Source: Takakia lepidozioides
Lineage: Eukaryota; Streptophyta; Takakiopsida; Takakiales; Takakiaceae
Assembly: GCA_030704615.1 (NCBI GenBank)
Contig: CM060733.1
Location: forward strand, 30,628,001-30,692,000
Length of the DNA stretch: 64,000 bases
Reading direction: 5' to 3'
A model generated the notes under the pieces. It ran no database searches. It saw only the letters and a program-made list of their open reading frames with translations, and was not told the DNA's origin. Shown here piece after piece: positions 1 to 9,400 of the stretch; within the stretch, counting starts at the first letter, position 1, and the number at the start of each line of letters is the position of its first letter. The translations under genes and the position numbers were made by a program.

Positions 1-1
1 A

Positions 2-700
2 GTGGCAGGTTGGCCCTGCCAAGGGCATTCATCAGCCGGGCATGGCAATGGATTGCGAGACTCGAGGTCGGGTCTGTTTTGGGAGATGGTGCGGGTTTTG
101 CGCCACTTGCAGCTTCATCAAGCTGTATCTCCAGCATACATCTTGGAGAATGTGCCACTGATGGGCGATTCTCGGGCCAGGGTGATGGCCGTGTGCATCA
201 AGTCCGGTCGTGGCTTGGGTCAGCAGTGTTGCTAGATGCAGCTACAGTGGGGTCACGGGCCATCGTCCACGGCTATGGTGGACTAACTTGATGCCACCCG
301 CACTGCTCAAGCGTGCATTTGATGGGTGCAGCGGCCAGCACATCTCACAGTGGATAGCATTCTGGACACAGGGAGGCAGTCTCAGCGTGTGAGACACGAT
401 GACCGTTCGCCTTTGGCAGTGGTCAACAAGGGGGGGTCAACCACGAGCATCATTACCTACACTGCTCAGCTTCCCAGGATCGCATGCTTTCCGGGATAGT
501 GGACCTGGCCTCCTGTGGGATGCTCAGTTGCAGCAGTTAGTGGAGCTAATGCTGACGAGCGTGAGCGGGCAATGGGTTTACCACTGGTACCACGGCGGTG
601 TCGTCTCTTTCTGAGGCATCACGTCGTCAAGTGTTGGGGCAAGCAATGGATCTCAATTGCTTGACCTGGATTATCAGCTTGGCTATGGCTGAGCAACGCA
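2..700 (+). pseudogene. Cytosine-5 DNA methyltransferase domain, frameshifted, 5' part outside window
   Basis: C5 methyltransferases move a methyl group from SAM to C5 of cytosine. Visible conserved parts: motif IV with the catalytic Cys, GWPCQGHS (frame 2, 8-31), then L-F-W-E-M-V-R-V-L; motif VI LENV (143-154); LLDAATVGSRA (frame 1, 229-261); a motif VIII-like HRPRLWWTNL (frame 3, 261-290); a target-recognition-like stretch around 470-560 with FRDSGPG and ERERAMG; and a C-terminal motif IX/X region SRRQVLGQAMDLN (frame 1, about 619-657). Motifs I-III would lie before the window. The FWEM..VL, ENV and HRPRxWW pattern resembles DNMT3-type more than MET1 or CMT enzymes; that is inference. About five indels break it. 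It sits immediately upstream of the reverse transcriptase and appears to be part of the element's polyprotein. Confidence 0.82.
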
Positions 701-971
701 GAGTGCGGAGTACACTTCCCTCGATGGTCTCTCTGCCTACCGAGACGGTACAGGCAGTGAGTGGGGGCGAGCATATGAGGACCACGGGGTGCATGCATCC
801 ATGGCACACGTGGGAGGTGCTCGAGGTTCAGAGGGAGTTGGCAGCCAAGGTGACGATGTGAAAGATGAGGTTGGGGATTCTTCTCGGGTTGAGGAGTCCT
901 CAAGGATGAGATGATGGGGCAGGATGAGGCCTTGTCATTGACTGAGCAGGCAGGGAGTACTGCTCAAGAGG

Positions 972-2854
972 TTGCAACATAGCAACCACTGGACGCGTCC
1001 TCTACCTCTAAGCCCACTGGACTTAAGGTTGCAGTTACGGAGGACAATTGGGAGCCTGACATTGGACCATTGTCACGGAGGAGAGAGACGACGTATACGG
1101 CGGTTCCTGAGGGCTTACAGGAATTGCTTTGCCTTCAGTTTGAAGGACTTGGGAGCACTGAAGGGTCAAGAGATCCGTATTGAGTTGGCCACTGACACGC
1201 CAATCTTTCGGAGACCCTATAGATACAGTGACATGGAGAGGTCTTTGATTCAGATGAGGACTCAAGATCTCTGGGAGGCAGGTTTGGTGGAGCTCTCTGG
1301 TGGAGAGTATGCTTCAGCCACAGTGATGCCAGCCAAGAAGGATGTCTATGGCAATTGGACGGAGAGACGTATGTGCGGTGATTACCGGCCTGTAAATCGT
1401 CAGACCAAGTCCGATAAGTATGCCATGCCAACACCAGAGGAGATCTTTGATGCCATCGGGCATGCTAAGGCCTTTAGCACTTTGGATTTACGATCCGGAT
1501 ATCACCAGTTGCCAATCAAGGAGGCGGACAAGCAGAAGACAGCATTCTGGGGGATCAATGAGCACGGCAAGGATTGCCTATATCAGTGGCGGTTCTTACC
1601 ATTTGGGCTTAAGAATGCTCCTGCAGAGTTTCAGAGAGTCATGGATAGGATTCTAGCAGGGGGGACTTTGCTCGGTGCTACATAGATGACATCATCATCT
1701 TTAGTGTTACGATGGAGGAGCATGAGAGACACCTTCAGGTGGTATTGGAGCGCTTGAGAGCGCACGGATTGAAGTTGCATCCGGGGAAGTGCAAGTTTTC
1801 CACAACCAGATTGAGTATCTGGGTCACATGATATATCCTGGAGGATTGGGGGTACAGCAGACTAAGGTAGAGGCCATTGCACAAATTCCACGCCCCACGG
1901 ATGTGAGCCGAGTTCGAGCTTTCATGGGGTTGGCAAACTATTATAGACGGTTTGTCAAGGGATTTAGTACCATTGCAAAGGCTCTAACCAAGCTGACCAA
2001 GGTGGACCAGGAGTGGCAGTGGGAAGATGAGCAGGAACGAGCTTTTCAAGAGCTCAAGGCGAGGTGACCTCGGCGCCTATCTGAGACGACCTATCAGGAG
2101 GCGTCCCTTTCAGCTGCATACGGATTGGAGCATGTTGGGGCTTGGAGCGGTGCTCACACAGGTGGATGATGAGGGAAGAGAGTTCGTAGTGGCTTATGCT
2201 AGCCGCTCGAACAACGCTGCAGAGGCTAAGTACAGCTCATATGAGGGAGAGTGCTTACCTGCAGTGTGGGCCGTGGCACACTTCAGGTGCTATCTATACG
2301 ACAATCTTTTCACCCTTGTCACGGATCACCAACCACTCAAGTGGTTGATGGAGTCAGACAAGCTTACGGGGAAGCTTGCACGGTGGGCACTCATACTCCA
2401 GGAGTATGACTTTCAGGTTGTGCATCGACCAAGTTTGGTCAATCGGGATGCGGATGGATTGAGTCGCAATCCATGCATGAGCCAGCAGGATGACACTCGA
2501 GCTCGGTGGCATGGTGAGACGGACGAGGAGATGGTGCCAGGATGGCACGCATCTGCATTGTGTATCTTGGCATCGAGAGGTCAGGTTGGACCTACAACAG
2601 GAATGACTGTAGACGGAGTGTCTGAGGACCCTGAGGCTAGTGATGAGCCAAGTGGTGCCAGAGATATATATGAGGATTCGGCTGTGTTGGACTACCTCCG
2701 CACGGGAGACACGGCAACCACTGTGACTGCCAGGGAGAGGGATCGGATCCTGCAACGAGCCAAGAGGTTCAAGTGGGAGGGGATACACCTACTTCGAGTG
2801 TGGGAGGATGGTCGGGTGAGGATTGTGCCTCACCCTACACAGTGTGTCTGTTAG
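972..2854 (+). pseudogene. Ty3/gypsy pol: reverse transcriptase and RNase H, frameshifted
   Basis: Reverse transcriptase starts in the reading frame of 972-1685 (CGDYRPVN, TLDLRSGYHQ, FLPFGLKNAPAEFQRVM). The catalytic YIDD motif (1679-1690) lies in a different frame, so an indel separates the fingers/palm from the active site. The thumb region (EYLGHMI, MGLANYYRRF) is in a third frame at 1789-2067, and RNase H (LHTDWSMLGLGAVLTQ, ASRSNNAAEAKYSSYEGE, TDHQPLKWL) is at about 2066-2500, followed by a linker. At least three or four indels are needed to restore one frame, so no functional product is expected. No aspartic protease motif was seen between the methyltransferase and the RT; it may lie before the window. 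Confidence 0.92.
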
Positions 2855-4107
2855 TGCGGCATGTCCATGAGGAGTTGGGGCATTTTGGAGTGCGACGCAC
2901 TCACAGTTTACTGCAAGGGCAGTATTGGTGGCGTGGTATGCATACAGAGGTGCAACAGTTTGTGGCTAGGTGTATGGTGTGTAACAGGGTGCGTGCTTCA
3001 TTCAACACCCCTACACCACAGTTGCATCCTTTACCAATCATGGGATTGGGCTACAGGTGGAGTCTTGACTTCGCAGGACCGTTGCCACTGACTATGCGCC
3101 ACCACAGATATGTGTTGGTGATGGTGGAGCACTTCTCCAAGTGGATTGAGTTGGTTCCATTGCCTGACAAGGCTAGTGATGGGGCTGCGTATGCATTCTT
3201 GGATCGTGTGCTTAGCCGAGTTGGTGCTCCAGCTGAGGTACTCACGGACCAAGAGAGAGAGTTCTTGGGGGAGTTTCAGGCTTTGTGTGATAAAGCCTTG
3301 ATAGACCACCGCACCACTTCTCGGCATCATCCTGAGGCCGATGGCTTAGCAGAGAGAGTTGTTCAGACGGTGAAGAGGGGTTTGCACAAGTATGGCTTGC
3401 AGAAGGGACACCTAGGAGATTGGGATCTTCAGGTTCCTTGGTTAGCCATGGGCTACAGGTTCAGCAAACAAGCATCACTTGCCTCCTTCTCACCATATTT
3501 CCTTCTCTTTGGCCGAGAGCCGGATTTGCCTGCAGCCATTCGTAGGGACACTGCTCAAGTCCTTAACCTTGACAATCTGGACGTGTGGGTACGTGCATGT
3601 GATCAGCGTGCAGAGTTGTTCAAGAGAGTCATGCCCATGGCTTTTGAGAACCTTGCCATTGCACAACACCGTGATACGTTGAGGTATGCCACTATACGTG
3701 GTGGAGGATATCGTCCTGGGGTTCGGAGGTTTAGCCCTGGTGACTATGTTTATTTGCAGCAGACTATTCCTACGACTCTGGATGTTACTGCAGGGCGTGT
3801 TATTCTGAGGGTTCGAGAGGTGTTGCCCTCAGGGGTCCTGATCTTGGAGGGTCGGGATGGCATGACTTGGAAGGACCATGTGCGTAATTGTGCGCCATGT
3901 CACCTTCCCAATATTGATGGCAGAGTTGACCCAAACTTGACAGTGGTACCTGCAGGTTTGAGGTGCATGCTCTGTGGGTCTGCCAAAGGGGCAGCCACCA
4001 TGCTGGTGTGTGACCGATGCTCAAGGGGTTGGCATATGGGATGCTTGACACCACCTCTTGAGAAGGTTCCTGACGGAGATTGGTTGTGTCCACACTGCTT
4101 GAAATAG
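2773..4107 (+). CDS. Ty3/gypsy integrase with C-terminal PHD finger (end of pol polyprotein)
   Basis: Integrase inserts retroelement cDNA into the host genome. The open frame holds an HHCC zinc domain (HVHEELGHFG ... CMVCNR, about residues 30-75), a core with the D, D, E triad (LDFAGP; TDQEREF; HHPEADGLAERV) and a C-terminal DNA-binding region. After it comes a PHD finger at about residues 398-443: CMLC, CDRC, WHMGC and WLCPHC give the C4HC3 pattern. PHD fingers usually read histone H3 tails, and in retroelements C-terminal chromatin readers can steer integration (chromodomains in chromoviruses are the known case), so a targeting role is inferred. The real domain begins near LVRHVHEE at about 2850, where the frame shifts from RNase H; the first ~25 codons of this open frame are not native. 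Confidence 0.9.
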   Translation: MGGDTPTSSVGGWSGEDCASPYTVCLLVRHVHEELGHFGVRRTHSLLQGQYWWRGMHTEVQQFVARCMVCNRVRASFNTPTPQLHPLPIMGLGYRWSLDFAGPLPLTMRHHRYVLVMVEHFSKWIELVPLPDKASDGAAYAFLDRVLSRVGAPAEVLTDQEREFLGEFQALCDKALIDHRTTSRHHPEADGLAERVVQTVKRGLHKYGLQKGHLGDWDLQVPWLAMGYRFSKQASLASFSPYFLLFGREPDLPAAIRRDTAQVLNLDNLDVWVRACDQRAELFKRVMPMAFENLAIAQHRDTLRYATIRGGGYRPGVRRFSPGDYVYLQQTIPTTLDVTAGRVILRVREVLPSGVLILEGRDGMTWKDHVRNCAPCHLPNIDGRVDPNLTVVPAGLRCMLCGSAKGAATMLVCDRCSRGWHMGCLTPPLEKVPDGDWLCPHCLK

Positions 4108-4367
4108 TGGCAGTGGACATGACTGGAGGCAGCTAACAAGACATGGGAGGCCAAGGTCATAGGAGTCAATACATGAGATCCCAAGCTCAAGTTCACAGGT
4201 TGCAAGATGGCGACTAACGATGGGGCAACTCTTGCACCCGGCCTCTTGATCTATCGAGTTTGAGTGTAGTAGGGATAGTGGTGGAGGACTTAGTGAGGCT
4301 ATGGTCACTATCACAGCTTGTGGCTACCTGGACTTAGAGGGACCTAAGCACCAGCTAGGGGGGCGAT

Positions 4368-4884
4368 TGTGTGGACTAGTGACTGCCATAGTGGGCAGCA
4401 TAGTGGCAGCCTAGTGACTGACTAGTTGTAGCCTAGTGGTTGGACTAGTGGCTGGACTAGTGGTGGACTAGTTGTATACTAGTGTGTGGTGTGCACATGT
4501 GTTGTGTGGTTTTGGACAGCGATGTAGTTGTGTAGCGATATGTATGCGCACGACAGCTGTCAAGTTATTTTACCATTAGTGTGAAACTAGCTAGGAAATA
4601 ACTAGCTTTTACATATTGACATTTGGGATTGGTCCAAGTGTCAATCCAGGGGTCAAGACAGATTTAGGCCCTGGAGTGGTTATCTTCACGGCAAGCGCGG
4701 GAGGCTCATCTTTCTCGAGTTGAGCCTCACCGCGCCTAACTATGGCGCCGTAGTGTGGATTCCCCATGGCGTGGGGTGCACTTGGCTTGACTTGTATTTG
4801 AGTGATGAGGTTATATATGCATGAGTTTATGCTTCAGCTTTGTGAGCTCGCATGAGCTTGTGCTTGTATTCTTCTTCTTTATCA
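4368..4884 (+). repeat. 3' LTR of the gypsy element
   Basis: The LTR begins TGTGTGGACTAG directly after a G-rich polypurine tract and ends near TTTATCA. Its left part recurs at 4886-5061, which proves a repeated terminal sequence. The first ~125 bp contain six copies of the palindrome ACTAGT, an unusual density. No 5' LTR is in the window, so boundaries come from the internal repeat and from TG...CA ends. Confidence 0.85.
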
Positions 4885-4885
4885 T

Positions 4886-5061
4886 TGTGTGGACTAGTGA
4901 CTGCCATAGTGGGCAGCATAGTGGCAGCCTAGTGACTGACTAGTTGTAGCTTAGTGGTTGGACTAGTGGTGGACTAGTTGTATACTAGTGTGTGGTGTGC
5001 ACATGTGTTGTGTGGTTTTGGACATCGATGTAGTTGTGTAGCGATATGTATGCGCACGACA
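4886..5061 (+). repeat. Truncated second LTR copy in tandem with the 3' LTR
   Basis: This 176-bp stretch repeats the left end of the LTR at 4368 almost exactly, with one 12-bp deletion inside the ACTAGT cluster and a few substitutions, then diverges after CGCACGACA. One base separates it from the complete LTR. It could stem from a tandem insertion, a two-LTR-circle-like junction, or nested insertion followed by deletion. Confidence 0.88.
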
Positions 5062-5086
5062 CCATCAACCCCAATGGTATCTCCCT

Positions 5087-5370
5087 TCGGGTCGGTAGCT
5101 AGAGAAATACCCCACACAAACGAAGACAGCGAGCGAGAAAGAAGCAGTAGCGTGCGCGCGTGAGTGACAAATTCGGGCATTTCGGGCAGTTCCGAAAACG
5201 TTGGCGCGGCAATTTCTATTGGCGTATTTCGGGCGGGCAATCCGGGCAGATTGACGAAATTTGACGACGAAACGTGGCAGCGATGATGTGGCGACGATGA
5301 TGTGGCGACAAAAACGTGGCACTTTGGCACCCTATTCCTGCTCTACGCTAAACTAGCTTCCGACCTTCGG
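5087..5370. repeat. Possible small inverted-repeat element (MITE-like), weak
   Basis: GGTCGGTAGCTAG near 5090-5103 is matched in inverted orientation by CTAGCTTCCGACC at about 5353-5365 (12 of 13 positions). The GC-rich body differs in composition from the AT-rich sequence that follows and contains an imperfect repeat of GATGATGTGGCGAC. No clear target duplication was found, so this is only a candidate. Confidence 0.25.
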
Positions 5371-6490
5371 TCATCGCTAGAATTAAAAAGAAACAGATAT
5401 TGGGACAGAGGCTAGTAGTTTTTCCTTTCACTGTAATCAAAGGGGCCTGATTTGTGAGCCTGCCAGGTGTATCTTTAAAAAATAATAATAAATAGATAAA
5501 TCAAATTGTTATATTGTGTTATATTACCTATTTGTTTTTACAATTGGGTGATAAGATGTTATATAAGTAGTGAAAGTCAGTATGATCACTATAGTTAATA
5601 TATTTTGCCAATAAAGTTTGGTTAGTGATTTATCCATGGTTGCTTAAATCACTGAATTGCATGCCACATCATCGTGATTTTCCTTACGGCCACAGATCAC
5701 TGAATGTCCCAAACAACCCTATGACTGAAACCGCTCATGTTTTGTGACCACGGATTCGCACAGTGATTTTGTCTGAATTCACCAGAATTCCTTGGTGACT
5801 TTTCCCAACTGTGTATCAAACCAGTGTAGTTGTTGGGCCACGCGGATGGTCTTGGGTTTATTGACATTTAGGGAGTCGGGATGGCCCCGACTACATTGAG
5901 GAATCACCTCTGCACAATCTTGGGAGTATCCGACAATTGTCCAAGTTGATGATCCAAGCTACAAATTTTCATTGTTTTTCACAAGGAGGCACCACTTCCA
6001 GGCCCCGAAATATATGCATCTGATTCATCCGCCAGTTCCAAGTCAAGACACTTGTCTGGTGATAAGTATACTGTTGCAATGCTCCCTGAACAGAACAAGG
6101 TACCAGATCCTTCATTCCCAGATCTTGTTCCACTATATTTCCCTCAAGGACCCCTATGAGGCTGCTGTTCTCAATAAGCTCAGACACTAGTATTGCCATA
6201 GGAATGCAGGTGAAATTTTGCTGGGGCTGACTATCACTGTTTTGCTCCAGTGTACTGTAGATGGTAGTTTGGAAGTCCGAAGAAAACCTTGATGTAACAG
6301 TTCAGGAAGATTTGAATTTATCAATCTTCATAAATAAAGCGTCAGGCATCTTGGGAAATGGTAGTGTCTGGGAATCACTCTCACTTTTGGGGCTTTCCAC
6401 ATTCTCTTCTACATACCTCTTCAACCAAAGTTCAAACAGTATATACAATATTATTGGTTCCTTCATGCCTCAGTAACTGAATGTCCACAC
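5371..6490. other. AT-rich non-coding stretch and 3' flank of the giant helicase gene
   Basis: No convincing coding region. The right part (about 5960-6490) directly follows the stop codon of the minus-strand helicase gene and probably holds its 3' UTR. Short open frames on both strands here show no recognisable motif. Confidence 0.5.
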
Positions 6491-9400
6491 CTACTTCCTC
6501 TTCTTCTGCTTCGGGTTATGTTTCTTCTTGCTTTTCTTAACTTGTTTAGTGGGACCACTGGCTAAAGGTGCCACAGTTGCTTTGCCCATTTGTTCCAATG
6601 GCACTGTGATGTCAGAAGCTTGTAATAGATTCCTCAGCTGCTCTTGCAGCTGCTTTCGATCATCCTCCAATGATTTCTTAAGCTCTCTCACTTGCTCTTG
6701 TAACCAGTTCAGGTCCGCCTTCTTGTGCACTTCACACCTGCAACCGTCCATATAGCCATTTGTAATGGCAAGACAGGTCAGAACAGAACCACATATCTGG
6801 TATCTTTCCAAGGTTGGTCCCACGGCAGAACACCAGCCATCAACTGCTCTGCCAGCTCCATACATGGTTATGGAGTCTTTGAATCCAGTGCAAACCTAGT
6901 GAGACGGATGAGAGTAGAAGACTGTTTCCCTAGTATTCATACCACCACTCCAAGAGCCAGTTGTTTCGCACGCCACATTATGGAACCCAGCCGGAAATGC
7001 CTTAGTGCTGGCTGCGAGGCGATAACAATAAATGATAATGTACTTTACAATCTACTTATGGGGTTGATTTGGTGTTCATGTGAAGGCAGGATTGAAATGG
7101 AGGATGCGAGAGGAGTAAAAGAAATCCTAGAATTATAGGAAGAGACAAGGAACTATATAACATCCATGAGAAGTTCAAAGGGCTTTTGAGATAGAAGACA
7201 AGACTGAAATGAAATGGCACTTAATAACGTCCACAGAAAGCTCAAAGAGCTTATGGGACAAAAGGGAAAAACAAGAAAGAAGAGACAAAGATTAAAATTC
7301 ACTTAGGTCATGTGAGCTCATGGGACACAATAGGAGAAACAGATTGTACTCATAAGACGTTGTTTGCCGTAGCCTTGTGGCCATTGACCCCGTGCCCAGT
7401 TTGAGCGGGAACAAAAGGGACAGAACCTACCTCTGTCAGGGGCTGACGTTGGTAGCAAGACTTACCTTCATATAAAGAATTAATCCGGGTTTTCCAGATA
7501 TCCTCTAGAAATCCCTTCACACAAGCATCAATCTGCTGTGTGTGATTTGACCAAAAACTAGGCCTCAGGAGGGCCTGGGCTTTTGGCTCAGCCTCGAGAC
7601 TTTCAAAGTTGGTAAACAGGGATACAGGCACAATTCCCTTGATAGAGTTGAAGAGAGCGTCTCTTTGGTGAGAGAACCCCGGACAGTGTATCAGAAAATG
7701 AATACTGTCTTCAGATTGCTACCCCACTGCCACTTAAGATCACTTCCTCCCTCTCCTCTGTCATTGAATGCTACCACTGCACATTTGCTGACATTAGCCT
7801 CTAGCCCCCAAAGATTAAAGTATCTCTTCGCGCAATCAATCAACTCCTGGAGATTGGTTGGAGTCTCCCCTATGCCTGCAAAGTCATCCGCAAACATAAG
7901 GGCTGGTATGGTGGTATCACCCACCCTTAACCCAAATCCCTCACTTTCCACATCCTCGAGGAGTTGATTGATAAAAACATTGAAGAGCAGAGGGGAGAGA
8001 GTACATCCTTGAGCTACACCTTGGTCTATGTCAAAGAAGTTGGACTTCTGTCCGTTAACAGTGACACAGTTTTTGGTGTGAGCATACAAGTTGTGGACAA
8101 CTCTCCACATCTTTCCCTTGATCCCACAAGACCAGAGGCGGAACCATAGGCCATCTCTCCACACTGTGTCATAAGCCTTTTTGACATCCAGGAAAATAAC
8201 ATAAGTGGGTTTCCCTTCTTTTTTCCTTCCCTGGATAATCTGGCTTAGAGTGAAGATATGATCCACACAGCCCCTGTTTCGCCGAAAGCCAGCTTGGCCT
8301 TCGTGGAAACAACCTCTAGACTCCAGATCAACCTCGAGACGAGTACTTATAACTCTGCAGAATGTCTTGCCAACAGCATTGAGGAGCGTGATGCCACGGT
8401 AGTTCCCCGGTTCTTCTCTGTCACCCTTCTTGTATAGATTGACAATGACCCCCTGTCGCCAGCGAAAGGGGATAATTTCAGTCTTCCAGATAAGGTTAAA
8501 GAGGAGAACTAGGGCCTCTATCATGGGATCGCCACCGTGCTTGATAAGCTCGTTGACAATACCATCAGGTCCACCAGCTTTATATCCATTTAAATGTTCA
8601 ATTGCTTCCACAATCTCAGAAGAACTAATGGGAGCGTTATAAGCCATTGAAATATACTCCAGTTCATCAGGGCTGTTGTGAATCATAGGAACAGTTTTTC
8701 CAACTGTGTCCCTCCATTCAGCAGAAGACCCCTCACTGTTAGACCTAGAAGTTCTGCCAAGGATACTGTAGTGATTTTCAAAGGTTTTGACAATGTCAAC
8801 CGATGAAGTCACCACTGCACCTTTAGTAGTCTTCAGCGCTTGTACTTGCTGACCGGTTTTAGGCTTGTACAAACGTTGAAGGGCCAACCAGAATTTCTTG
8901 TCATTACCACCATGGTGGTTTGAGTTTATTTCACTGTATAACTTGTCCCAGTATAATTTCTTCTGAGACCTAACAAGCTGATTGATATCTTTACGGAGCT
9001 GGTAGTACCTCACCCACAATTCTCTGTCGGTTTTCAAATTGCAGCACTCTTTAGAAAGGGCTCGTCTCTCAGCTATCTTGAGTTTGATCTCATTGGTCCA
9101 CCAATTAACAGCTCTACCGCAGACAATTAGTTTCCTCCCAATGATCTTGTCAGCCACGGAGGAAACGAAACTCTCCCAAGAGTCCACTGCTCTTTCGACT
9201 TCATTTCTTGCGTTGTCAGAGCGAGACTGAAGTTCTTGGAGCGATTGGACAAAATGAGGGAGAGCCTCTTGCAAGGCCTGGACGTACTCAGCCTTGACCT
9301 CCTCATTATGGAATTTTTCTATGCGCCACTTCCGAATCGAACGTTTCACAGATCTCTTGGTGTTGGGAAAACACCTTTTGATCTCAGTCCAAACCAGGAA

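Larger units (their letters stand above)
1..5061 (+). mobile_element. Degenerate Ty3/gypsy LTR retrotransposon carrying a DNA methyltransferase domain and a PHD finger
   Basis: An LTR retrotransposon cut by the left window edge, so the 5' LTR, gag and probably protease are not seen. In order it shows: a cytosine-5 methyltransferase fragment (2-700), reverse transcriptase and RNase H (972-2854), integrase (from about 2850), a PHD finger (3964-4104), a G-rich polypurine tract (about 4354-4366), a 3' LTR (4368-4884) and a second, truncated LTR (4886-5061). RT-RH-INT order marks it as Ty3/gypsy. The coding region is split among all three frames by at least eight indels, so this copy is dead. Methyltransferase-bearing LTR elements are, from memory, reported in a charophyte alga and in dinoflagellates; I do not know of one in land plants with a PHD finger as well. 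The class call is firm. Confidence 0.93.

Noticed and set aside
4974-5330. Minus-strand open frame of 118 codons over the LTR and GC-rich block
   Set aside because: It crosses the LTR/non-LTR junction and has no recognisable content.
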